Origin: Faecalicatena contorta
Lineage (GTDB): Bacteria > Bacillota > Clostridia > Lachnospirales > Lachnospiraceae
DNA: 64,000 nucleotides
Direction: 5' to 3'
Assembly (NCBI RefSeq): GCF_003149105.1
Contig: NZ_QGDS01000016.1
Location: 1-64,000, forward strand
Each line of letters starts with the position of its first letter. Position 1 is the stretch's first letter. The notes under the pieces were generated by a model that had not been told where the DNA came from, ran no database searches, and saw only the letters and a program-made list of their open reading frames with translations. Both the position numbers and the translations under genes were made by a program. Below, in pieces: positions 43,754-51,483 of the stretch.

Positions 43754-43800
43754 GGAGCATTGCGATGCTGCCATTTGGGCGCACCGCAATGCTCCTTTTT
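43754..43800 (+). terminator. Terminator of the sugar cassette
   Basis: Perfect 11-bp arms GGAGCATTGCG / CGCAATGCTCC followed by TTTTT. It ends the ABC transporter operon. Confidence 0.9.
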
Positions 43801-43902
43801 AAATTATGTTTTTTGAGTGATGCCGTCGTTGCGGGGATTCCCTTTTCAATCATTGAATGTAGCTATCCCTGGACATCTGTATGGCTGAGCTGTAACAAGA
43901 AA

Positions 43903-43941
43903 TTGATGAAATTTATCTTTTCTTGATGAAATTTATCTTTT
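43903..43941 (+). repeat. Tandem 20-bp direct repeat before the APC permease
   Basis: TTGATGAAATTTATCTTTT occurs twice with one base between copies. It lies about 80 bp upstream of the permease gene, next to AT-rich promoter-like sequence, and may be a paired regulator site. Confidence 0.6.
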
Positions 43942-44021
43942 TTTATGGTAAAATTAATAAAATTTCTATAATTAAAAAATGAGAAGGGGATTCTATGGAA
44001 CATAGAAAGAGGACATAAATT

Positions 44022-45365
44022 ATGGAATCAAAGTTGGAAAAAAGATATGGCTTTTTTACAGCCGTTGCAATGGTTATAGGTATCGTTGTCGGCAGCGGTG
44101 TGTTTTTCAAGGCAGAAAAGATATTAACGGCAACAGGTGGTAATTTAAAGCAGGGAATTCTTGCATGGCTGATTGGTGGAGTCATTATGATTTCTTGTGC
44201 ATATACCTTTGCAGTTATGGCAACGAAATATCAGTATGTCAATGGCCTGGTAGATTATGCGGAAGCTACAGTAGGAAAAAAATATGCCTATTATATAGGC
44301 TGGTTTATGGCAATTATTTATTATCCTGCAATTACATCTGTTTTGGCATGGGCTTCTGCACGCTATACCTGTGTTATTTTCGATTTACCCATTACAGGCG
44401 GAGAGTGTATGACAATTGCCTGCCTTTACCTGGTGGGAAGCTTCACACTTAATGCATTATCTCCCGTTTTAGCCGGGAAGTTTCAGGTAAGTACTACAGT
44501 TATCAAGTTAATTCCGCTATTTTTAATGGCTATAGCAGGTACAGCTATGGGACTCCACAGTGGAATGACAAAGTATAATTTTACTAATTACGTGTCCCAA
44601 AGTAACTCCAACGGATTGCTGACAGCAGTAGTTGCGGCAGCCTTTGCTTATGAGGGGTGGATCATTGCAACCAGTATCAATGCAGAATTAAAAAATGCAA
44701 AGAAAAACCTTCCTCTGGCTTTGATTTTGGGTACTTTTATTATCATGTCTGTTTATATCCTGTATTATATCGGTGTAGCAGGAACCGTTAAAAATGAAGT
44801 CATGATGGCCGGTGGGGAAGCCGGCGCCAAGCTGGCATTTCAGACAGTTTTTTCCTCGGTAGGGGGAACATTGCTGTTTGTGTTTGTTATCATCTCCTGT
44901 CTGGGTACTTTAAATGGACTAATGCTAGGCTGTACCAGGGGAATCTATTCCATTGCCGCAAGAGGCCTCGGTCCCAAGCCTAAGGTTTTCAGCCATGTAG
45001 ATGCTACTACGAACATGCCTGTAAATTCTGCAATCCTGGGGGTATTTCTCTGCGCTGTCTGGCTGTTTTATTTTTACGGGGCTAACTTAACTGAGAGCTG
45101 GTTCGGGTTCTTTAGTTTTGATTCTTCCGAATTGCCCATCGTCACGGTGTATGCCCTATATATTCCTATTTTTATCATGTTTATGGTAAAGGAGAAGGAA
45201 CTTAACTTTTTTAACCGCATATTCATGCCATTTATATCCCTGGTAAGCTGTATATTTATGATGATTGCTGCCTACTTTGCCCATGGGATGGCTGTAGTTG
45301 CTTTTCTAATCGTGTTTTCTGTTGTTATGGTATTTGGTGCTTTTATATACCGTAAATCAGCATAA
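44022..45365 (+). CDS. APC superfamily amino acid permease
   Basis: A 447-aa secondary transporter with about 12 hydrophobic segments. The N-terminal helix carries the APC substrate-binding signature VIGIVVGSGVFFKAEKIL, and AAFAYEGWIIATSINAELKNAKKNLP matches the family's TM6 region and following loop. It imports or exchanges an amino acid or amine; which one is not evident. It is a single-gene unit with a terminator directly after it. Confidence 0.9.
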   Translation: MESKLEKRYGFFTAVAMVIGIVVGSGVFFKAEKILTATGGNLKQGILAWLIGGVIMISCAYTFAVMATKYQYVNGLVDYAEATVGKKYAYYIGWFMAIIYYPAITSVLAWASARYTCVIFDLPITGGECMTIACLYLVGSFTLNALSPVLAGKFQVSTTVIKLIPLFLMAIAGTAMGLHSGMTKYNFTNYVSQSNSNGLLTAVVAAAFAYEGWIIATSINAELKNAKKNLPLALILGTFIIMSVYILYYIGVAGTVKNEVMMAGGEAGAKLAFQTVFSSVGGTLLFVFVIISCLGTLNGLMLGCTRGIYSIAARGLGPKPKVFSHVDATTNMPVNSAILGVFLCAVWLFYFYGANLTESWFGFFSFDSSELPIVTVYALYIPIFIMFMVKEKELNFFNRIFMPFISLVSCIFMMIAAYFAHGMAVVAFLIVFSVVMVFGAFIYRKSA

Positions 45366-45377
45366 TATAACAAACAT

Positions 45378-45418
45378 AAGCCAGTCCGTTCTATTTACAG
45401 AACAGACTGGCTTTTATA
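45378..45418 (+). terminator. Terminator after the APC permease
   Basis: AAGCCAGTC pairs with GACTGGCTT, with an inner TTCT/AGAA pairing, followed by TTATATA. Confidence 0.8.
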
Positions 45419-45447
45419 TAATGGGAGACTGTGTTTCCCATTATATA
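45415..45447. repeat. 12-bp inverted repeat
   Basis: TATATAATGGGA and its exact reverse complement TCCCATTATATA (45436-45447) surround eight bases, immediately after the permease terminator. Possibly a second stem or a regulator site for a transcript from either side. Confidence 0.5.
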
Positions 45448-45560
45448 AAAACCCTCTGGGAGATCGCATTGCGGCGGCAAAGAAGTTGTTGCTATTACAG
45501 CCCGCCGCAAGCGGAGAATTTCGCTTGCGAGATTCTTCTTGAAAGCAATAAACACACTAA

Positions 45561-45613
45561 TGATAAACATTATCAATAGTAAAGGTTGATTTTTATTTTG
45601 ATAATGGTTATCA
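45561..45613. promoter_or_regulatory. Two Fur-box-like palindromes upstream of the DUF2325 gene
   Basis: TGATAAA-C-ATTATCA (45561-45575) and TGATAAT-G-GTTATCA (45599-45613) both have the 7-1-7 Fur-box layout and lie 38 bp apart, start to start. A third weaker motif (TTAG..CTAA, about 45624-45640) lies downstream. They suggest iron control of the next gene. Confidence 0.6.
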
Positions 45614-45663
45614 TATAGATACTAGTTAGACGCAACTAACCAATCGCTTATAAGGAGGCTTCT

Positions 45664-45948
45664 ATGAGTATAGTAATTATCGGAGGGCATGACCGTATGG
45701 TATGTCAATATAAAAAAGTCTGTAAACAATTTCAATGTAAAGCTAAGGTATTTACCCAAATGTCCGCAAGTTTGGGTAAGCAGATAGGAAGTCCTGATTT
45801 GATTGTTCTTTTTACGAATACGGTTTCCCATAAGATGGTGAAATGTGCTGTGGAAGAGGCAGGCCGCTGCAACGCAGATGTGATCAGATGCCATACGAGC
45901 AGCCGGAGTGCTTTGGAAGAAATATTATGCGGTGTCTGCGGTAAATAA
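45664..45948 (+). CDS. DUF2325 family protein
   Basis: A 94-aa protein with the DUF2325 start MSIVIIGGHDRM and the later LIVLFTNTVSHKMVKCAVEEA. It has Cys residues spread through it (RMVCQYKKVCKQFQC, CGVCGK), which could bind metal. Function unknown. AAGGAGG precedes the ATG. The Fur-like boxes upstream hint at a role in metal homeostasis. Confidence 0.85.
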   Translation: MSIVIIGGHDRMVCQYKKVCKQFQCKAKVFTQMSASLGKQIGSPDLIVLFTNTVSHKMVKCAVEEAGRCNADVIRCHTSSRSALEEILCGVCGK

Positions 45949-45955
45949 TGCATAT

Positions 45956-45990
45956 TTTTGGAGGGAGTTCAATCTCCCTCCAAAACAATT
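45956..45990. terminator. Bidirectional terminator
   Basis: TTTTGGAGGGAG pairs with CTCCCTCCAAAA around a 6-nt loop. It lies between the convergent DUF2325 gene and the leftward gene ending at 46029. Confidence 0.85.
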
Positions 45991-46028
45991 TTCCAGGCAT
46001 GGGTCAGTACTGATTTAATTTGCAATTT

Positions 46029-46619
46029 CTACAGAAGCTGTATATAAAAGGCCGCAGTTTGCGGGGGGATACTGGTCGTTTGAAAGTTGGCATGGATGAT
46101 TTTGACCGTTTGCCCGGGGGTGAGAGATTGTATACTGATAGGAAATCCGGTGGTATCTCTTATGGAAGTTCTGTCGGATATGGTAAATATTATTTCGCTG
46201 TCTAAGTTATCCGGATCTTTTGTGTAAAGCAAGTTATTATCAATGTCTACCATAACAATCTGGTGCGCTACAGAATTCAGACGAAATCTGGAATCTGTTT
46301 GCAAAACTATTAAAAATGCGTTTGATTGCGGTGGAATGCTTCGGGTCATAACCGGAGAGAATATAGCATCTATCAGCATACCTTTTTGGATCTCACATAT
46401 ACATATGGACGAACCAAATGAGTCCAAAAGGACGGTGTTACTGTTTATATTTAATCTCAAAAGTTCGATAAAGGTCATGGTATTTGATCCGATGACGTTA
46501 TAGGAAATTAACAAGTGGCTGGTTTCTCCCATTGGAGTAAATACATTTTCCACTAAAGCGTTTTCTGCAAAGAGAATATTGCCGCACTGTGTTACTGTAC
46601 CTCTTTTATCACTACTCAT
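46029..46619 (-). CDS. Uncharacterised 196-aa protein with internal repeat
   Basis: Not recognised. The protein is beta-rich and polar, without a signal peptide or membrane helix. It appears to be two tandem halves ending in SIPPQSNAFLIVLQ (about residue 95) and SIPPQTAAFYIQLL (C-terminus), which suggests a duplicated beta-sandwich. The gene looks real: GAGG lies 7 nt before the ATG, a TATAAT box is found about 40 bp upstream, and a terminator follows. Confidence 0.65.
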   Translation of the reverse strand: MSSDKRGTVTQCGNILFAENALVENVFTPMGETSHLLISYNVIGSNTMTFIELLRLNINSNTVLLDSFGSSICICEIQKGMLIDAIFSPVMTRSIPPQSNAFLIVLQTDSRFRLNSVAHQIVMVDIDNNLLYTKDPDNLDSEIIFTISDRTSIRDTTGFPISIQSLTPGQTVKIIHANFQTTSIPPQTAAFYIQLL

Positions 46620-46720
46620 ATTTAGCCTCGAATATTAGATGTTCTCACTTTATATTATATGATAGACATGAAAAATGTTTCGCTTCGATCTTGTGAAGAT
46701 ACTATCTGGAAGAGGTAATA

Positions 46721-47173
46721 CTATTTAGCTGCTTTTTGGGCAAACTCAGTAGTAATCAAATCTTCATAAGGTGCTCTTGAGTCAAGTTCTCCTGCACTCT
46801 CAAGGATATCTTGAAGTAAATCAAAACTACTTTCCTCGAATACAAGATTATCTTTCCATGTATCCTGGTCATAATATCTTGTTACAATTTTGGTAATAGT
46901 ATCAAGATCTGTTTCCGGGAACTGTGGTTCAATGGTTTTAGCAATTTCTTCTGGAGTATGGGACTGTACATAGTCCATTCCCTTTTGAAGCGCATTTACA
47001 AACTGCTGGATAACATCCGGGTTCTTTTCAATAAAACTCTGTTTTGCACTGTAAGCAGTGTAAGGTACATATCCACTGTCTTCACCCAGGGACGCAACAA
47101 CGTAGCCCTTCCCCTCAGATTCCAAAGTGGTAGCACCGGGTTCAAATGATGGAGTTATAATAAGACTAACCAA
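46721..47173 (-). pseudogene. Truncated ABC transporter substrate-binding protein (SsuA/ThiY-like), C-terminal half
   Basis: About 145 codons match the C-terminal half of an NMT1/SsuA-type binding protein: FEPGATTLESEGKGYVVASLG, VPYTAYSAK, then NPDVIQQFVNALQKGMDYV. There is no start codon with a ribosome site, no signal peptide, and the first ~150 residues are missing. The homology ends at about 47150-47170, where DNA of a different character begins, so the gene was probably cut by the insertion of the mobile element. A short in-frame TTG at 47173 is not a credible start. Confidence 0.75.
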
Positions 47174-47277
47174 AGAAAGCCAGTGTTTATGCGGGTTTGT
47201 GGGGATTAGTCTAAAATAAAAATGGAAGGAAAGGAGCGTTTTCTAAGAAATAGCTAGATAAAAACGGTTTTAGTACA

Positions 47278-47316
47278 GTGAAAGGGTGATTCATATTTTC
47301 TGAATTGCCCTTTCAC
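47278..47316. terminator. Hairpin near the ICE left end
   Basis: GTGAAAGGG pairs with CCCTTTCAC, with inner TTCA/TGAA pairing. No T-run follows on the plus strand. It is a structural element of unknown role, possibly an end motif or transcription barrier. Confidence 0.5.
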
Positions 47317-47329
47317 ATTATCATATAGT

Positions 47330-47548
47330 GCAGATTTATAGATTGCGTTTATGGGTAGTAGCCCAGGCAGCTATACGTAGTAGGTAGGGGTTCTAATCTA
47401 TAATTTGATTTTAAGGTAGTTTATGAGTAGGTATTGGCTTTTCGCGAAGCGAATGGCGGTTATCTGCGAAAAGGTTAATGGAATGACCTTACTGTTGAAG
47501 TATGTATAATTTAAACATCTGGCCCCGTCTATATAGGCGGGGGTTTTG
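47330..47548 (+). ncRNA. Candidate structured non-coding RNA
   Basis: About 220 nt with no ORF. A 9-bp stem TTATAGATT (47336-47344) / AATCTATAA (47395-47403) closes a G-rich region (GGGTAGTAGCCCAGGCAGC). A second stem CTTTTCGC / GCGAAAAG (47438-47473) follows, and the stretch ends in a CCCCGTCT..AGGCGGGG hairpin with TTTT. Several nested stems ending in a terminator are typical of a small RNA. I cannot assign it to a known family. Confidence 0.45.
47521..47548 (+). terminator. Intrinsic terminator in the ICE left end
   Basis: CCCCGTCT-ata-TAGGCGGGG-type stem at 47523-47543 with a TTTT tail. It ends the candidate RNA. Confidence 0.75.
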
Positions 47549-47734
47549 TGCAGAAAAAATTGATATTATGTCCATAAAAGATTTGAACTGGGGATAGCTT
47601 GTTTTACTTGCTTTTGTAGACGCTGGCAGAGGGTCACAACTGATAAAAGTGCCTTAAATACAGGGTTTTATACTTATGATGGAGGGTAAAATAGGCCTTG
47701 TTTAAATTATTTTGGAGTAACTGAATAATAAATT

Positions 47735-47811
47735 ACATTACATAGCCGACTTATTTTCAAAAATGAAAAATCAATCGGCTTTTTATGTCGACTTTTAGTA
47801 CATAGCCATTA
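47735..47811 (+). repeat. parA leader repeat, copy 1
   Basis: TACATAGCCGA, a hairpin of the GCCGA..TCGGCTTTTT type, then TTTTAGTACATAGCCATT. It is the same layout as the leader directly before parA at 52400-52490, but diverged and without a following parA start. Marks the left border of the Pycsar cargo. Confidence 0.75.
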
Positions 47812-47993
47812 ATCTACAAAAATATAATTTATTAGAAAGGATAATGGGACATATGACCGGTGGAGATATACGTTTTCAGCCATATATTAAGTAGAGATTG
47901 TCCAAAGTTCATAATTGGATTATAATATTTAGTAAAAGCAGATAAATGTAAAATATCTTGCAAAGTATTTGGGACTAGAGTGGAGGATATTTA

Positions 47994-48104
47994 ATGCTTG
48001 TCAGGCCGGATTGTAAGGGGTTTGAGGACGAAATGAGAGGTTGCAGGTTAGTCTATACTAGATCGACTAATGGAATTTGTGGATTTTACGATAAAAATCT
48101 GTAA
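47994..48104 (+). CDS. Possible 36-aa ORF
   Basis: Reads MLVRPDCKGFEDEMRGC and continues to a YDKNL end. GGAGG lies eight bases before the ATG, the only reason to list it. Three cysteines and no clear helix. It may be the stub of a larger gene or noise. Confidence 0.25.
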   Translation: MLVRPDCKGFEDEMRGCRLVYTRSTNGICGFYDKNL

Positions 48105-48161
48105 TGGTGAAAAAGGATAGTGTGAGAATTAGAAAAGTACAGTAAGGAGATAAAAGAGATA

Positions 48162-48791
48162 ATGGTAGAAAAGCTAGTAGATATTTTGAAAATATTTTTA
48201 GAAAAATATTTTATACCGACGATAATCGCGGTTGTTCTTTCATTTGTGACCTACTATATTACTCCAGAAGATAATGCAGTATTAATCAAGTTTGGGGTTA
48301 TGGGGTTTTCAGTATGTTGTTTTTTAATATGGTTTTTGATTGTTGAAATGGTAATGGGGATATTCAAAGGAATTATCAGTGCTGTTAATAGGAAAATTAA
48401 GGGTGAAAAACGCCAAATCTATGAAAATGATCGAATAGAGAGGGAAAATAAAGAAATTCTTGAAGTATTGTGGACAAGGGTAGATGAAATGAATGCCAGG
48501 GATTACCAATTACTAGTGGAATTTATAAACAATGGTAATCAGCCACACTATGAAGCAGGACAATATTTTGGGGATTGTTTGCTTAATTCTGATTGGGTAC
48601 ATAAAACAGTTGTACAGGCGGAAAAGCAAGTTCCAATAAAAATTGAACGTTCGTCAATGGAAGGTATACATAGATTTCCGATATATGAAACGATATCGGC
48701 ACGATATCAGTATGTTTTAAAGGATGAACTTTATAAAGCATTAAAATATTCCATGGATAAACATGGAAAGATATCACATTTTGAGAGGTGA
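48162..48791 (+). CDS. SieB-like membrane protein (possible superinfection exclusion)
   Basis: A 209-aa protein with two N-terminal membrane helices (about residues 16-36 and 42-70), then a charged helical segment and a C-terminal soluble domain (NARDYQLLVEFINNGNQPHYEAG). The arrangement resembles superinfection-exclusion protein B, which blocks phage development at the membrane. The assignment is from layout and composition, not from a decisive motif. It lies 115 bp before the nucleotide cyclase, between two parA leader repeats. AAGGAG lies upstream of the ATG. Confidence 0.5.
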   Translation: MVEKLVDILKIFLEKYFIPTIIAVVLSFVTYYITPEDNAVLIKFGVMGFSVCCFLIWFLIVEMVMGIFKGIISAVNRKIKGEKRQIYENDRIERENKEILEVLWTRVDEMNARDYQLLVEFINNGNQPHYEAGQYFGDCLLNSDWVHKTVVQAEKQVPIKIERSSMEGIHRFPIYETISARYQYVLKDELYKALKYSMDKHGKISHFER

Positions 48792-48906
48792 GAAAAAGTA
48801 TATAATTTATTTAATCATTTTAATTTTAAATGATATTGTTAGATTAGAATGTTGATAATATTTGAGTGATTAATAAAAGAACCATTAAAAATAACGGAGG
48901 ATTTGG

Positions 48907-50331
48907 ATGTTTAGTAAATCAGATTTCGATAATATTGATAATAGATTAAAAAAGATAACGATGCAGCCTGTTGAACAGATAGAAATTGGGTCCAATATAC
49001 CACCTACAATTGATGAATTGGAGGACAATAATAAGACCTTTGTGATACAACCTGCAATTTTATTTATAGATATTCGTAAATCAACATATCTTACGGAGAA
49101 TAGCCAGGCTAAGAGTATGGTTAAAATTTATCGTTCATTTATGCGAATGGCAGTTGATTGTGTGAGAAAAAACGGTGGGGTTACAAGGCAGTTTTTAGGA
49201 GATAGAATTATGGGAGTGTTTATGGATTCTATTAACGAGGAAGGAAGTATTACAGAAAAGGCTGTCGATAAGGCGGTAAATTGTGCGAGAAGTCTTTCCA
49301 CAGTGATTGATTTTAGTTTAAATAAGTACTTGAAAAATAATGTAAATGGTAAACTAATTGAGTGTGGTATTGGAATTGACTATGGAAAAATATTAGTTAC
49401 TAAGGTTGGGATGTATGGTGTGGAACTTGATGAAACGAGAGAGGATGAAACAGATTGCGTTTGGGTAGGAAATACTACAAATCATGCCAGCAAGTATTCG
49501 GATCTTGCTTCAGGAGGAGAAGTATTTATTTCTAAAAATGCTTATAAAGCATTATCAAATAATTTAAAAGAAGCAGATATATGGAAGAAATCTGCTAAGT
49601 ATAAGGGAACAAAGTTATTTGAGGGATATGTAGTTCAAGATTATTATCTGGACTTTGTAGAAGAATTGGAAAATCCGGTAAAGGTAGATAATGATAATAC
49701 AGCTAGTCAAGACACATCATTTCAATTAGCTGAAGGAATTCTTGAGATTGAAAGATTACAAAAAAGGCTAATAGATAGAGAAAAGGAATTAGTTTTATTA
49801 GGGGATAAGTTGCAAAAGGAAAATTCGGAATATGAGGCTAAATATAATAATGAATGTAAGGCTCGTATGGCAGCAGAAAGAGAACTGGATAGCAGCGCCA
49901 AGACTTCTTATAAAATGGTAGAACTATATTATTGTAAATTGAGGAATATTCTCGCAAAGGTTCATGTAGATAAATACTCTTTTATGGATGAATTAGGGGG
50001 GGCAGATTTATGTGATATTATTGATGATTTGTATGGATTTGGAAAATGTTTAGGAAAAGAAAAAGAAGATATTACAATTGAATTAGCCTGCTATCTTATA
50101 ACTGTTTACAATTATTTTAAGATGTATAAAGAAGCTTACGATGTCATGGTAATGATGGCTTCAAAGTCTTCATGGGTATGTTTAAGAAGAGAAACAATTC
50201 AGTGGGCTAAAAAAGAAGATTTAACATGGAAATTATGGGGAGCGTTAGACAATAATATTAAAAACAGTAAAAATCAAAAAGCTGATTGGGAAAGATATAT
50301 GGAATACTTTAAAGAGATGGGGGGGTACTAG
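48907..50331 (+). CDS. pycC: Pycsar-type class III nucleotide cyclase
   Basis: A 474-aa protein whose residues about 45-215 are a class III adenylate/guanylate cyclase domain. The metal-binding aspartates are in FIDIRKST (D55) and FLGDRIMGVF (D99), and GIGIDYGKILVTKVG follows. A coiled coil (about 250-310) and an uncharacterised C-terminal domain complete it. Pycsar cyclases make cCMP or cUMP on phage infection and switch on a membrane or TIR effector. The next gene, 3 bp on, is such a membrane effector. GGAGG precedes the ATG. Confidence 0.8.
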   Translation: MFSKSDFDNIDNRLKKITMQPVEQIEIGSNIPPTIDELEDNNKTFVIQPAILFIDIRKSTYLTENSQAKSMVKIYRSFMRMAVDCVRKNGGVTRQFLGDRIMGVFMDSINEEGSITEKAVDKAVNCARSLSTVIDFSLNKYLKNNVNGKLIECGIGIDYGKILVTKVGMYGVELDETREDETDCVWVGNTTNHASKYSDLASGGEVFISKNAYKALSNNLKEADIWKKSAKYKGTKLFEGYVVQDYYLDFVEELENPVKVDNDNTASQDTSFQLAEGILEIERLQKRLIDREKELVLLGDKLQKENSEYEAKYNNECKARMAAERELDSSAKTSYKMVELYYCKLRNILAKVHVDKYSFMDELGGADLCDIIDDLYGFGKCLGKEKEDITIELACYLITVYNYFKMYKEAYDVMVMMASKSSWVCLRRETIQWAKKEDLTWKLWGALDNNIKNSKNQKADWERYMEYFKEMGGY

Positions 50332-50334
50332 AGA

Positions 50335-50886
50335 GTGGGGAAAGACACATCACAACCAACTGGATGCTATACAAAAGAAGATGCATATCAGTCTTTACAG
50401 ATGGTTAATTCTTGGATAAGTAATATAGATGCAAAAATATCATTTACTATGGCTTTTGTAGCTGTTTTAATGGGGTTTGTTTTTTCTAATGGAATACCAA
50501 GCGTTTTTATTGAGATATCCAAGCTAAATGGTGTTCAACAAATATCATGTGCACAAGTGTTTTTTTGTGTATTGGTTATTGCTTTATATCTACTGTGCTT
50601 ATTATCTATCGCATCATTAATTATGGCGCTTACAGCAAGAGTGAAAAATACCTCTACAGATACGTCAGTGTTCTTTTTTGCAGATATAGCTAAAAGAACA
50701 TTTGATGATTTAAAAAATGATATGGATTATATTTCAGAAAGAAAGTTATTAAAGGACTTACAGGGACAAATTTACGTTAATTCTCAAATTTGTACTAAGA
50801 AAGCTAAGTTTTTTAATTATGGTTTATACTATTTTGTTGGTGGCATTTTCTTATACTTTATTTGTAGTAGCTTGCAAATACTATAG
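50335..50886 (+). CDS. pycTM: Pycsar membrane effector (PycTM-like)
   Basis: A 183-aa membrane protein that starts with GTG three bases after the cyclase stop, hence coupled. The opening YQSLQMVNSWISNIDAKIS leads into helix 1 (about 35-55); helix 2 is at about 72-97, a polar loop with DIAKRTFDDLKND follows, and a last helix ends the protein. This is the pattern of the Pycsar effector domain, which depolarises or breaks the membrane after binding the cyclic pyrimidine nucleotide. The pairing with the cyclase makes the call. Confidence 0.78.
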   Translation: MGKDTSQPTGCYTKEDAYQSLQMVNSWISNIDAKISFTMAFVAVLMGFVFSNGIPSVFIEISKLNGVQQISCAQVFFCVLVIALYLLCLLSIASLIMALTARVKNTSTDTSVFFFADIAKRTFDDLKNDMDYISERKLLKDLQGQIYVNSQICTKKAKFFNYGLYYFVGGIFLYFICSSLQIL

Positions 50887-50900
50887 GAATAGAAAGAAAC

Positions 50901-51022
50901 GATACATGGCTGATTGGCTTTCAAAAACGAAAATCAGTCGGTTTTTTCATGTCTGTTTATAGTACATAGCCATTCATCGTAAAGGCATTGGCTATTAAAT
51001 TTTTCAGGAAAGGAGGCAGGCT
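50901..51022 (+). repeat. parA leader repeat, copy 2
   Basis: Nearly the same as the true parA leader: a hairpin of the GCTGATT..AATCAGTCGG type with a T-run, TAGTACATAGCCATTC, TTTTTCAGGAAAGGAGG. It is followed by a parA start that has lost most of the gene. Confidence 0.85.
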
Positions 51023-51079
51023 GTGATGTCAAAATACAGAGTAATCTCCATGAGGAAGTTTACCATGAAATTTTTATAA
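51023..51079 (+). pseudogene. Collapsed parA remnant
   Basis: Eighteen codons: the parA start (MMSKYRVIS, compare MMSKCKVIA in the intact gene) is joined directly to MRKFTMKF, which matches MSREFTMKS at about residue 115 of intact ParA, then a stop. An internal deletion of roughly 100 codons removed the Walker A region. Confidence 0.75.
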
Positions 51080-51289
51080 TGAATCTTAAATCCTCGAAAA
51101 AGCCTGTATTGATGGATATTCTGGGGATTTAGAGATCGTATCTCCAAAATACTATCTCAAACTTTACCTCTTTCTTATAAAAAATTCGCGTGTCATCTCT
51201 TTTTTAGTAATATAGTTCTCTCAAAATTGATATTTGATAATCTGATTGCTGAAAGACTGCAATTAGATTATAATAAATGAGGATAAAGA

Positions 51290-51466
51290 CTGACTGGATA
51301 TGTTGTAGAGTATTTCATTTCCTTAAAGGGTCTAGGTAATTTAATGTGTGGTTTTGGGGATTTTTCGTACTGGGAAGTATGGGGGCGGAGAAGAAGAGAG
51401 TATGGATTGTATGGTAATGAACTTGTAACTGATTTGGTGGAAGTTCGTATAGAGAGAATGAAATAG
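51290..51466 (+). pseudogene. Possible gene remnant (58 codons)
   Basis: An open stretch reads LTGYVVEYFISLKGLG, then GFGDFSYWEVWGRRRREYG and ends ..VRIERMK. Its composition is protein-like, but there is no ATG with a ribosome site at its front; an internal ATG at 51344 would give 40 aa. Family unknown. It may be the tail of a gene lost when cargo was exchanged. Confidence 0.35.
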
Positions 51467-51483
51467 GATGAGGAGAGAAGAAT

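Larger units (their letters stand above)
47174..48161. other. Non-coding left end of the ICE (about 1 kb)
   Basis: No convincing long gene. It holds a 9-bp hairpin (47278-47316), a candidate structured RNA ending in a terminator (47330-47548), the first copy of the parA leader repeat (47735-47811) and one possible 36-codon ORF (47994-48104). The element's attachment site probably lies near its left edge, but I cannot place it without the other end. Confidence 0.6.
50887..51483. other. Gap of about 600 bp between cargo modules
   Basis: Contains the second parA leader repeat with a collapsed parA remnant (50901-51079), AT-rich sequence without a convincing gene, and a 58-codon open stretch that looks like the C-terminal remnant of a lost gene (51290-51466). 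Confidence 0.6.

Noticed and set aside
47330..47548. Assigning the structured region to tmRNA, SRP RNA, RNase P RNA, 6S RNA or a group II intron
   Set aside because: None of the sequence landmarks of these RNAs that I know is present, so it is left as an unassigned candidate.
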